DNA of 64,000 bases. Source: Pelargonium x hortorum (lineage: Eukaryota > Streptophyta > Magnoliopsida > Geraniales > Geraniaceae). Location of the stretch: assembly GCA_036897525.1 (NCBI GenBank), contig JAYMTJ010000029.1, positions 40,868 to 104,867 of the forward strand, read 5' to 3'. Made by a program: the position numbers and the translations under genes. The notes below the pieces were generated by a model. It was not told the origin of the DNA. It saw nothing but the letters and a program-made list of their open reading frames with translations, and searched no databases. Positions 12,215-24,265 of the stretch are shown here, one piece after another (position 1 is the first letter of the stretch; each line of letters starts with the position of its first letter).

Positions 12215-15200
12215 GTAATGCTAAATTTAAGAGTAAGAGAGCGTCCTTTTAAGAAAAACCGAACATACTCTAAATGCACTTCTTAGTATTAGTAGATCAT
12301 GAGCTCTGTGTACCAACTTGTTGAATGCTTTTTATTATATTTGTTTGCTCTTTAAAATAGAGCCTAAGAGGACCCCAACAAATTAAGATTTCCTTGTATT
12401 TTGATATCTGTATCACTGGGTTTTTCTATAGTTTTACCCTCCTTTTTTGTTGTCTGATATTATATATCTTACTTGCTTAATTTGTCTCGAGGGTTTATGC
12501 TTACAGTTTACATAAGCAATTTAAAAATCAGTAGTAGAAGTTCAAGACGTTTTATTCTATTGCTGTACATAAGAAAGGCCCCAATTCCAAGTAACGACCA
12601 AGAGCTTAAGCTGCTTAAGGAAAACCTTTATTTCTATAAAATAGATTATGCATATTTAGTATTGAGAAACTGCTGCACAAGCGAGTTTGTTCTATTCCCT
12701 AATTTTTTTTTTTATAATCAAGGAACTCACGAGTTGCAAAGGAGGATTCTGCTGTCAAAACCTAAGGAACCCTGTAAAGTTTTACAAGCTACCCCCTTAA
12801 TAGGAAAGACTTATGCTAGGTTTTAGGTCTTATTCGCATTCTAGGCGATCATAAATCTAGCTCTTTTACGAGAATGGCTCATTTACTAAAATTGGGGCAT
12901 TAATTATTAGAAGGAAATATTTCTCAAGTTTTTTTTCCTCAGTTTTTTCTATAACTCGCCACAGGCATATTCCTAAAACATTAACTAAATCTAAATTTTA
13001 ATTACCAGGAAATGGAGAACAACTAACCGATTATTTAAAAGTTATAATATACCTTTTTTTAGTATTATGAAGTATAATAACTAAATTATTAAAAAGGTAC
13101 TTTTTTGAAAAAGATAGGTATGGGTTCGAATCTAGTTATAGTTTTTTATTAGCAAAAAGTTTTTTCAGTTTTCAAGTGGATCAAAGGATCCATACTGGAT
13201 TTAGTGTTGTATGATGTTAACTCATACGGGAATTAGTATAGAAGCGGGGTCTATTAACAAATCGACTTCCTGCGCGACTCTTTAGATATCACTCAATATA
13301 TTTATTATTAAACTTTGTCTAAGAACAGTCGTCCATTATTAACAAGCTAAAACTATTGTATTCAATTGATCCTTATATTAAAGTGAATCTTAAGTAATTG
13401 CATTTTTTAAGATAAGAATAGGTAATACTATCAGGTATAAAAACTGCCGAACACTATAATAACTTGTTCATTTTTACGGGTTTAATGTTACTACAAAGAA
13501 AAGAGTTTGAATTTCAATTTAGTAGTCGAACTAGAAAAGATAGCTTAAAACTTGGAATAAAAGTATGAATTACGCGAACCCCTGCTTAATTTACTATATA
13601 AGAAATAGAAAAGAGATTTGGCAGTACATCTCTGATTAAGAACACATAAAATTTTGTTATATAAGTTTTGCGTATTTTCTTTTCTAATACTGGGGTGGTG
13701 AGTTGTGAGGCTCGTTTCTTAGGAATGAAAAAAGAACCACAAAAAGGTCCTTTTTTAGAGTTCTTACATGCTTTACTTTTTGTCCTGATTGGTTATATAA
13801 ATACTATCACTATCTGACCCTAAAATAGCTAGACTAAAATCACACGAATTAGGGAGAACCTTTAGGAACTTGCACTCCCAAACTATCTACATAAAAACTA
13901 AAGGATGCAAACTTTACTGAGTTTTAGAACTAGTACAGTATTTTTCCTTTTTTGGTACACAAAATAGTATCAAAACTATCTATCGATAGGTCCTTCTATT
14001 CTACACGTGGAGCTACAAGACTCCCTTAAATGAAAAATTTCTGTTTTATTAATAATTGTGTATGTAGTATCAAGAGCACTTGGAGTCCCTTACAACAAAC
14101 AGGTAGTTTTTTTTACATAAAAAGTGTAGCATATTAGACTGCGCAAATATAGGACTGGGTCTTATCTCAGTACTTTGTGCTACCAGAAGTAAAGTGTAGT
14201 CGTATCGTCACCAAGGTATACTTTATCGTTAACTCTCAACGAATATTTGAATTTCGTTGCCAACTCCCTACACTTATGCCCCCAGATAGAATAAGACCTA
14301 GATTTCAAATTTTAGCTTATTGGAGTGATGGTGTGCTTCTTACCTTTATTGTTTAGCTCTTTTTGCTGTCATCGTATCCGTAGTTACTGTAAAAAGTTGT
14401 ATTATTTATCTATCTTGCTAGGGGCTTCAGAGGAAAGTAGAATAGAAAAAAACTCTTTTCGACTCATCAGTCTTACAGTCAGTCTCAGTACCAAATCTAA
14501 GACACATAAACATAATAGAGTAAAGAAAGCGCTAGAATAGATTCAAAAAGAAAGTGTTAGCTACTAGTAATGAATAAACGGATTTCCTACTTAGTTAAGC
14601 TTTATTACTAGTTAAATAAAGAAAGTCAGATAGAGCTTACTTCTTCCTGATAGAGGTAGTACTAAGACTTAAAATAGTTAAGGAATTAAAAAGATGCAAT
14701 CTACTTTTTCCTTTAAGTGTTGCTATTGTACTCTTTATTAGGGAAATTCTTTTAAGAAGCAATACCTACTTGTAAAGTACTCCCTATAAGTTAAGGCTTT
14801 CTATTTACTCTTAAATCTAGTGTGCGGTATATTAGATTCTAAAAGCGAGGGCTGGATATAGGACCTTGAAATAACCTAAGATGAATATTTGTTATATACC
14901 AAGAGCTTTCTTTTACAATAAATTAAGTAAAGACTACCCAAACCAGTACAGCATCTCGTCAAAAGGGTCCTCCTTGAATTGAGAAAAGCTTTTTGTATTA
15001 TATTGTCCACTAAATACAAAGATATAGGAATCCCCTTATCTTCACAATAAAAATTGAAGTTATCTGGTATCTCATACATTCTGGGTTCTATCAATTTACA
15101 GTATAGAGACTTCTACTAACTACTGAAGCATTTTATTTCAAACTCATTTAGTATGAAGGACTTCGAGAATAGGACAAAAAAATTCAAAGAAACTCAAATG

Positions 15201-16758
15201 GTTTGTAGTAGCTAGAGTATCCTTTATTAACAAATTCATACATTCCTTAATTTAATTAACGGATATAAATGATAAAGCCTTTGACTTGTTACAACAGATT
15301 TATAGAGAATGCGCCTATTCTTTCTTATTGTAGTCTTAGGGTAGATCTCATTTTATAAGGAAATTCTTTAGCCTAAACCTGATTACAATACAACGTAAAA
15401 GTTCAATTTGAGTTAGTGCTTTAATATTTGCTAGGTATACCGTAAAGTGGTCAACAAGAAAATTGATATAGATAGAAAAGTTAGTGAACATACTTTAACA
15501 TCCCCGATGCTTATCAATGAGTTTGAAATAAAATGCTTTTGCAAGAAGGTACCTAGTTTTGCCAAGATAAAGCAAGAGGAATGCATCCTACTATTAAGAG
15601 AGCGTACCTATCAGTAATATATATGAGGACCCCGGAATACTAAACCACCTTTTATCCTTATAAGTTTTCAATGTATTATAATGTCGGAATTGGACAACCT
15701 GTCAGAATTTTAGGCATACCCCAAAAGTATGAACGAAAAAGTGTAAACAATTTCCTGATTGAGTAACAAAGGATGCACTTTAGTTCACAAAAGCTCTCGC
15801 TTAGCTTGAAGTATAGCTATAAAATGGAACGCTGAGATACCTTAATTACAGGTTTAGGTTTTTCTTTTACTTTGCGCAAAAGAGCTATCTGGACTTCGGG
15901 TTCCTATGATTCGTATTAACCAGAGAATAACAAAAGTCTTCTGGGTTACTGGCTGGAAATTCCTATATTCTTAATCCGTACCCGTAAAAACTAAGCAGCT
16001 GTACGCCTCTCTTTCTTGCTTGAAAGTGCTCAAGTAAGTCTTGGTAGTTCAGCGTATGTAAATGTAAGCTCCCATTTTTGCACATCACATTTACAGTGCA
16101 TAGAGAGTCCCGAGTTGCTATTGATTATTCGAACTCCTATTTTAATTAGTTAGAAGTGGTATAAGGGACATATCTGAACCAGGAAAATTTATCGATCCTA
16201 TTTCTAGGAGTCAAAAAGCCTGCTAGTTAAAAGGAAGGCCTATAGGTGTATTTTGAACCTAAAAATCTTACTCTTGTCTATATACAGATCAAGGAAAAAT
16301 CCTTAACCAAACATGGAATCTTATATTATAACGCCCGAATAATTATCTTGGAAATAACACATTTTTACAGTACTATAAAAGAAATAAAAGTAATACTAAA
16401 GTAAGCTAGGGTACCTATAGAGATAAAAGAAAAAGAATTGAAAATTCATAAAGGGTATTCTTAATAATATTCATTGCACTGATTTAAATAACACGAGGGT
16501 AAACTAAGAAAAGCTTCTGGACATATATGCGAGACTACCTTAATCAAAAGAAGCTTTCTATTGAGATATACTAGATTGGAACTAGAGGGATTCTCCTTAC
16601 CAAAAGAGTTTTCTTTCCAAAAGTAGCAGCTTAGGCTTAGGACTCTATAGTGAGTTCCTTCTTAGTTCTATATAAGGATGATAAATCCAACTACTACAAC
16701 TATAAGACAGCCAGGTTGTTATTGCTTGCGAGTAGAGTCCTATAATTCCCTTAGGATT

Positions 16759-16774
16759 GTTTAGGTGTTTAGGT
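16759..16774 (+). repeat. GTTTAGGT tandem doublet
   Basis: Two perfect adjacent copies of an 8-nt unit. The unit resembles the start of dispersed repeat B (47454 and 59757), which also contains TTTAGGTGTTT. The resemblance may be chance. Confidence 0.8.
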
Positions 16775-19700
16775 AGGAATTGTTGTTGCTTTTAGAGTTC
16801 CTATAAAGTAAGTAAGTAAGGGAAGCTCTAAATAAGGAAAGTTAGTTTATTTATTAGAGTTGCTTAGCTGGGTATTTTGAGTATCATCTGTTTTTCCAGT
16901 TTCAGTAAGGGAAGTTTCATAAGGTAAACATTCTAAATCAAGCGGAACTCGGAGACTAGGAGGTACCAAACTAAGGAAAACTCTGTAAAATGAGGTCTAT
17001 AATGAAAGAATGAAAATATATGAAATACTATGTTTCTGAGTGAAATCCACTAAAAAAAAGGGTATCCTAACAGTCAATAGGAGCTAGAATTTATAATAAG
17101 ATTAGGGTTCTTCCGTTTCATTTGTATTCATAGAATCTATAGTCTTTATGATTTACTAGAAAGGGATTTCTTTAGAATTTCTAATCCTTGAATTTAGTAT
17201 CTGTATTCATAATCTGTATATGTAGAAGATGCTGTTCAGCTTAAAGGACTTGCTTGCTTTTCTGTGTTGTTTGTGTTCGAGAGCTCTTTTGGAGTATCCA
17301 TTCATAAAGGAAATCGGTTTCTAGTAAGTGAAGGAGGGGTTACCTATTTGCTTTATCAAGGACTTAGGAATTGTTGGGAAGTTTCAGAACTTTCTATTTT
17401 GCTTTCAAGTTTAAGAGTTTTAGGGTTCCTGGATAGTCAAGATTTTAGGGAAATCCTGCCAATTTGTAAGACCTGTTTTAGTGGGTTCTTTATCTTTATA
17501 GTGTAAGGTCGTATATCTATACTCTTGTGCTCTAACCTCCTAAATAAAGACTTATAAGCTCCAATCTCAATTAAATTAAGTACACGGTTTATAAGACCAG
17601 AATACAGCTAAGTCTAGCTAGAGGGATCCAGGGGAGAATCCTAAGGGTCAAAGAGCAAGTAAGCTAAGCTACCGAATCCGAGTGCAAGTCTAGTTATGAA
17701 TTATGAAGAAGTCACTAAGGGTAAGGTAAGTCAGTTTCTCTTTAGTAGGTTCCAGGTTTCCGATTTCAGTAAGTCAAGTGAAAGTCCTGAAGATCTAGTG
17801 GGTATGGCATGGGCTCTTGCTTTGGCTATTGCTTCTGTGGTTTGGTATGCTGCAACAAAGTCAAGAAGTAAGTCATATGGTGTCCTAGTGTAAGTAGATA
17901 GATTCATTATACTCTATGGGATTAACCTCCTTTACAAAGTGACCGTCGGTGGATGTACTCATTATCTTTCTAAAGTTCTCTCCTCTGCTAACGATAAAAA
18001 AAGCAGAAAACAGGAGGGAATAACCTTAAATGTAGGTCTGCATTAACGTGTCCAGTCTCTATAAGGTAGCCATTCTTAAAATCTTAATCTTAATAAGGGA
18101 ATTCGTGTATTTTCTTTCTTTTAGCTCCGAAGTACAAGACTCTACTCTAGAAAAAGCGGACTTAGAACAGTTTTAGTTATATAAAAAAAAGATATAGATA
18201 TAAAGCAAAAGCGCCTACTCACTTAGTATGTTCAATTAATAACAAAGCGAAATTTAAACGAGTCGGATTCATAGGTATTGTCAAAGGTTCGAGACCCCTT
18301 AGGGAGCTTTCTAGAGTTTAGTATCTTTATTTCATACTCGAATACTTATCGATCGAGATATCCCACATCACATTACAGAGACTCAAAAAGAAATGGGGAG
18401 ACTGGTCTAAAGCCAGTTGTAGTCGCGCCTAGTTTTAAGGAAGACTTTCCTCATATGTATACACTAAAGCAGAAATCGTAGATATATTTCTATTTTATAT
18501 ACCAAAAGATATGCGTACGCACCTAATAAATGACTATCTTAAGGGATACGCAACTGCGGGGGGTGTTTAAGTATAAAAAAAATAGAGCCTTTCTTAAAAC
18601 TAGCAAGTCTTCCCTCTTAGCTAAGCTAAGCGATATTCTTTACTTTATTTATGACATTTTAACTTTTTGGGGTCTAGAGAATCTCCTGCTTAAAAAGATA
18701 CTTTAAGTTATCTGACACTCTCCCTTTTGAAAAAGCTATATCTGGAGCTCCTAATTAAGGGGTGGGCGTTACGGTCATGCTTTTGTGATCAAATCTACCC
18801 TTTAACTCTTAAAATTACTAGCTTTTTTTTGTAGGAATTGAAATTGAATTCAAGAATCGTTGTAACTGGGGCTCTCCAAGGCATTCGTCTTTGTTACTTT
18901 ATTCACAGTAAAAGCTCTAGAATCGGGATTAGATATAAGAAAACCTTAAAAGTTCTGGTATTTCCGTAAGGTTTTTATACTTGATACTGCTAACATAAAA
19001 AGGGAGTATAGAGTGCTCGTACATATAAAAAAGGGAAAGACTTTCACTTTCCTTTAACTCTAAAGGATGCTACCTATTCCAAATATGACATTCAGTAGAT
19101 ATAAAGCTTTAGAGGTACGTACTTAGGTAAGACACAAATAAGTTTAGATGCACAGTTTTAAACAAGTTCATCTTTTGGTATGTATACTCTGATATTTCCC
19201 GGGCAAGGGCCCCTCTTTATATAGAGTCTATAAAAATCTTTATTTACTTACTGCAATGTATGTAGAAAAAGACCTAGGTATATGTAAGAGGTAGACCGGT
19301 ATTATTACTAGAATTTTCTTCGCTTATTAGATTAGGAAGGGGTCCTCAAAGGATCTGGTTGTATACCCGTAAAATAAAAGATACAAAGCATTGTCATTTT
19401 TTGCTTTGAATGATATTACAAAGGCACTTTGGCACTGTCTAGAGGTTGCTTGCTGTTCTTAAAACAAAAATTTAGGGTTCTTTATTCATAAGAATTTTGA
19501 GTTTACAAGGGGCACCTCCTGGATCCTACCTTTTCAAAAAATTATGAGATCTTTTTTTGACTCTGGGTAAGTTCAAATACTTTGGAGAACGGAGAAAAAC
19601 TTACGATCGTGGTCGAAGTAATCCTACTACAGAGATTTTAGTTACATTCTTACTCTTACTAGAGAAGCTGCAACGAATTCTAAGCTCACGTTACCGACAT

Positions 19701-22270
19701 TTGACTAGTCCCAGTATCAGAAGAAGGGCAAGGTTTACCGTTTATCTCGAATGGTATAGGTTTTTGCAATTCAAAAGTCTTCCTGACGAGGTTCTCTTTT
19801 CTTACAAAAAGGAGCTTAAATGTTCTAAGGTGTTAGTTCCAGAACTAGTTCTTTATCCGTAAGGGGTATCATGGCATTATTAAGCTCCTAAAATCTAATG
19901 TCAACAGAATTGCCGTAAGAGTCTTTTGGAAAATGCACAAGTTAAATAATAGCTTTCCTTAATCCCAGCCTGGAATTCTTATACTAAGCCCTTTCGTGAC
20001 CCAAAACTTTTTATGCTTTTACCATTAAAGCAATGCAATAGGAGATCCAGTTGTGTGAGCATATAAAAAAGATTATTAACAAAAAAACTTCCCTTTACTA
20101 GCCGCCTATATTTTTTATCTACTTAAAAGTCTTTTGTCTGAGTACCATTACAAAGTCTAAGAATAGCTACACTCTAAAAAAGAATTTACCCCAACATTTC
20201 GGGCAAAAGCCAACTAAACCCTTTCCTTGTGAAAAGAATCAATATGCTACGGGAGCCCTTATAAATAATACATTGGATACTTCCTTAGATTAGAGGGTAC
20301 TTTTTAACAAAAACCTTATAGACGTAAAATCCCCTAGGTAAAAAACTTATAGATATTGGCGCTAGAAGCCCTTTTTTGTATAGTCAGTATTACCCCCTTT
20401 AAAGAAGAAGCTCCGCTAGTAAAGTTTTTCTAATTTCTCTCCTATTTTTGAATTACAAGCTTCAGTTCTCTTACTATTTTAAGAGCTCCGGAAAACCTCT
20501 AAGTTAAAGACTTTAACGAAAATAGTGTAATCTTGGCTTTACCCTGAAATGTGGAAGACTATGAAAACTTGACTAGAATATGTATAAAATCCTCCTTTTC
20601 ATTTTAACTGCAGAGACCAAGAGAACACAAACAAATATGTGAGAGGGCATAAGCATAAGAATTCTCGATATAGTGCACGATAAAAGGTCCCCAGTTGTTT
20701 CTATTCGTTATAGGGGTAAATTATCTAAGGAAGGCCCGGCCTCCCCCACAAGAGAATATACCGAGCTTTTTACTTTATAAAAGATTCCACCCACTCCTCA
20801 GATTATTGATATATCTGAGCTCTTGCTTTAATTTAACAGAAATCCTGCCAGGTATTAGACTCTGTTCTATACAAATAAAAATGCTTTAACGAAGTATTAT
20901 AAGAGATGCCTGCACTTTCAACTAAAGTCCTTTCTTAAACTTTGTTTGTAAGCCTGCTTTTACTTGTGTCATAGCTACACATATCCTAGAGTATATTGAA
21001 TTAGAGGGAGACCCATATAGCCATACTAATTTACCCATAAGTGTAGGAAAATACTTGAATACTGACCTTATTATAAAAAGACTTAGCAAGAGGCCCGTTT
21101 TAGAAGTTTTAACTAGCGCTAGGCAAGCCCCAAAAACCAAGACTTCTTATATTTATGCTTTAGTGCTTGAAGATCCAAGACATAAATGAAGTTATTTGCT
21201 GTATTTAATGACTCCAACTAGAAACTAGAGGATTTTCTACTTGAAAAAGTAAAATATAAAGAGCATAATACTACTCTACTAGACTTGTCTGGAAGTGAAA
21301 CCCTTTGGATCTCCTAATAATTCTATTCGAAAATGAGTAATAAAGGGGTTTGAGAACATTTAAGGAGAATACCCCCTCTTATTTGTTAAACCGGGAAACT
21401 TTTGTATTACAAAAATGATTCTTACTTTCAGGAGCATAACTCATAAAGAATAATTACCGCTTTTAGTAGGTATCACCCAGCACCTAAGACTACTTTTACT
21501 TGAATCAGATTGGGACTGGTAAATTAAATAAATAATTTTTTAGAATTAGAAATAGGATATTCTCTCGTAAAGTGTCTTATATAACTTTCCTTCTGGTCCT
21601 AGTTAAGTAGAGGAGAGCTCGGTTCTTATCTTATATACAAAGAAATTCATTTACTATATATATAGTTTTTACCTTTTTATTCTAGAGTTGGAGAACAAAT
21701 GTTTGTAGTGATATACAAGCATATAATCTCATAATGATACATAGTAGAAAAACTCAATTAAAAACCCCTGAGCACTCCTAATATTAACAAGTCAAAAAAG
21801 GGTTCTGAGGCGTAAACTCTAGATAGGACAATAATAACCTAGGGTAGTAGTTCTTCGTGATGAATTATTTGTGCACTACTTTCCGTTCATTATGGAAAAC
21901 AAACGACTTAACACTCTTTTTAAATTAAAAAGTCCGTTGTTGTAGCTGTCGAGTAAACTTATTCCAGATTGTGAATTAAAACTCTATGATAATAAATATG
22001 GGTAAAAGGTTTTGTCTATGCGCTATAACGTGCCTTTTTAATTATGTAAATGTAGCCACGTCGTCTCTTTTTCAAAACCCTTTGCGCTCAAAACAACATA
22101 CTAACAAGCTCGTTCGAAGCGCAATTTTTATTATTTAACAAGTGTAATATACTATTTATTATTGGTATGATGCAAATAAAGATTGGTAGTATGCAAATCT
22201 TGGTAGACTCTACAAAAGCAAAGAGAATTTCTTACTCTTGTCAGAAGGAAAATGACAACAATGAGTACTT

Positions 22271-22290
22271 GCTTGTTATTGCTTGTTATT
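22271..22290 (+). repeat. GCTTGTTATT tandem doublet
   Basis: Two perfect adjacent copies of a 10-nt unit, with a further partial unit just upstream. It is typical of a small tandem duplication. Confidence 0.85.
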
Positions 22291-22511
22291 AGTCAATCTT
22301 CTTATCCTGAGATTCCCTCAGTTTCTTACTCTTTCTCAGTCCCTTTCTATAGTGGAATTGGACTCTTCTATTATATAGTAGAAAAGTTTGAAAGAAAAGA
22401 GTTGAAATAAAATAAAAGTAAGTCCTTCAATGGAGTACAAGTTTTCCTTTAACAAACTCGGGTGAATGTAAGACACTTATATACTTATATGAAGTAAATG
22501 TCTTTTTGAGT

Positions 22512-22538
22512 GGGTAGAGCTCTACCCTAATTTTTTAG
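22512..22538. repeat. 16-bp perfect palindrome with an overlapping hairpin
   Basis: GGGTAGAGCTCTACCC at 22512-22527 is its own reverse complement. Its right end overlaps a second inverted repeat, CCTAA (22526-22530) and TTAGG (22535-22539 region) around a four-T loop. About one perfect 16-bp palindrome is expected by chance in a window of this size, so function is not implied. The left half also resembles a tRNA D arm, but no other tRNA part is present. Confidence 0.6.
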
Positions 22539-22993
22539 GATAACTTAAGATAATGCCCCTGGAACTGGAAAAAACTCCACTTTTGACTTTCCAAAGTACC
22601 TTCAAAATTATCGAGGGAGAGTATAAAAAAAAAGACTTTCCACAAATATTTTGAGAAAGGGATTTGGGTTTCTAGTTTATGCTATATTGTTGTGAATCCT
22701 GCGGGTTATATATATAGAACTTTATACTTTTGTCGACTTTTACCAAATATACTATACCCGGGTATATTACTTTTGCAGTTATTACAACATACGCTTTAAA
22801 ATAGTCTATAAAAAAACGTTTAACTAAAAAGAAAGAAACTTTTGCGCTTGTCAAGAATTTGAAGTAAGTCCTTAATCAGGGTTGTCCTATGTCGCTAAAT
22901 AAGCCTCAAGGAATTTCCCTAAGACTTAGTTTTATAGTAACTTCGTCTAAGTACAGTACTTTATATATGCATAACACAGACTCTTTTTGTACC

Positions 22994-23020
22994 TAGTATA
23001 GTATAGTATAGTATAGTATA
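22994..23020 (+). repeat. TAGTA x5.4 pentanucleotide array
   Basis: A perfect TAGTA array of just over five units, the longest microsatellite I found here. It is a slippage-prone simple repeat. Confidence 0.9.
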
Positions 23021-23230
23021 ATTTAACCAAATATATTAATATAGCCCTCTTTTTTTTATGCAAGTAACAAAGCCTGTAGAGGATAATCAAGCAACAAAAC
23101 CAATTTTGGAGAATTGAGTTAGTAGTTGTTGGTGAATACTTAGATCTGATTCACTACATTCCTACAAGTAACAATAGAAAAACTCTCAATCATTATCTTT
23201 TAAATTCAAAATTTATTCTTTATCTAAAAA

Positions 23231-23255
23231 GCAGGTTCAAGTCCTGCTCCCGCTA
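23231..23255 (+). pseudogene. tRNA T arm and 3' acceptor strand, orphan
   Basis: GCAGG, loop TTCAAGT, then CCTGC form a T arm with canonical loop length and five Watson-Crick pairs. It is followed by TCCCGCT and A, as expected for the 3' acceptor strand and discriminator base. The matching 5' strand (AGCGGGA) is absent from the preceding 80 bases, which are AT-rich and show no D or anticodon arm. The T arm resembles those of lysine tRNAs. It could be the tail of a truncated tRNA copy or a chance match; I favour the first only weakly. Confidence 0.25.
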
Positions 23256-24265
23256 AGGAAAGAGTGCTAACGTTTTAAGTAATAGGGGTTGCTTAGTTTC
23301 TTAGTCTAAAATTCTAAACTTATTAGTGTAAGGTCTCTCATGCCCTTGCTTGAAACAACTCTTTCTTACTCTTTGAAGGTGGATTTTGTTGGTTTAGGAG
23401 TTGGTGATTGATTAGGATTTTCTAGATAACCCACTTATTAGTATTAGCTATCAGGTTTTCTATTCCTGTTTCTATTTGTACTACCCAAAAATGAGATTCT
23501 AAGAACAAGTAAAGGTTTAACAGGTCACTTTCATACTAGTTTAAGAAAGGAATAGAGACTAAGACTCCTTAAGGAATTCGTATGGAATAAAACAAGTATG
23601 GATTATTTTCCTTCTATCAATCGGGATTGAACCTTGGTATTTACGTTCGTCCAGCTCTTGTTAAAATTTTAACAAGGATTTTTTAGGGTATGTCTTTACT
23701 TGGGAGATGAGAGCCAAATTACTACAATTATACCAGATTTCGGTATTTTGCTCTTATGTTTCTTTTTTTTTGGTTTCTACACTTGTCATCAAAGAGCCCC
23801 ATCTTGAAAAGGGAGAATTTCCTAGTTGAGTATAATATAGTATACGTACAGAAAGTGCCGCACGGGTATAAAACTTGATAGTCGTGCTTTCCTTATAGAT
23901 TATACAAGTAGATAAAAATCCTTACTTACTTATACTTAAGCGATTCTGGTTCTCTTCCCATGTAGCTATAGAGATTGGAATTCTAAAGTATGTACGCGAG
24001 AGCTACAAAATGATAAAACATTTAAAGATTAGAATCACTTAACGTTTCATTCCTCTAAGGAATCAGGAAAGTGTTAATGTCAGTCAGTTAGTAGAAAGAG
24101 TCTCTCAGAAGTGTCTATATAGTTTAGTGTTAGTTGAATTCAAAAGGTACAACAGCTGATAGAATTCTGAGGCTCCAAAAGTGTTAGATTTTCTTAGTCT
24201 AAGTTCCGTTATTCTTAATTTCTTTTCTTTATAGTCAATTTCTAGGATACCAAAATGATAACAAT

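Larger units (their letters stand above)
10510..24265. other. AT-rich stretch without a gene
   Basis: This stretch holds the longest frame in the window (12473-12826 on +, 117 codons from TTG, 109 from the ATG at 12497). Its product has no recognisable domain, and a few runs of this length are expected by chance. A 101-codon frame at 19557-19862 also begins at TTG. Simple-sequence content is a fourteen-T run at 12201-12214, AAGT repeats at 16806-16820, a GTTTAGGT doublet at 16759-16774, a GCTTGTTATT doublet at 22271-22290, a 16-bp palindrome at 22512-22527 and a TAGTA array at 22994-23020. A tRNA-like T arm lies at 23231. Confidence 0.6.

Noticed and set aside
12473-12826. Longest frame in the window (117 codons, plus strand)
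   Set aside because: It starts at TTG, has no recognisable domain or neighbouring gene, and frames of this length are expected by chance at this composition.
13085-13150. tRNA-like site with GGGTTCGAATC
   Set aside because: The T stem pairs at only two of five positions and no other arm is visible.
17696-17893. 65-codon frame with a hydrophobic stretch (MAWALALAIASVVWYAA) that could be a membrane segment
   Set aside because: It is short, and such stretches arise readily in chance frames; nothing around it supports a gene.
19557-19862. 101-codon frame rich in arginine and lysine
   Set aside because: It also begins at TTG, shows no known motif, and falls within chance expectation.
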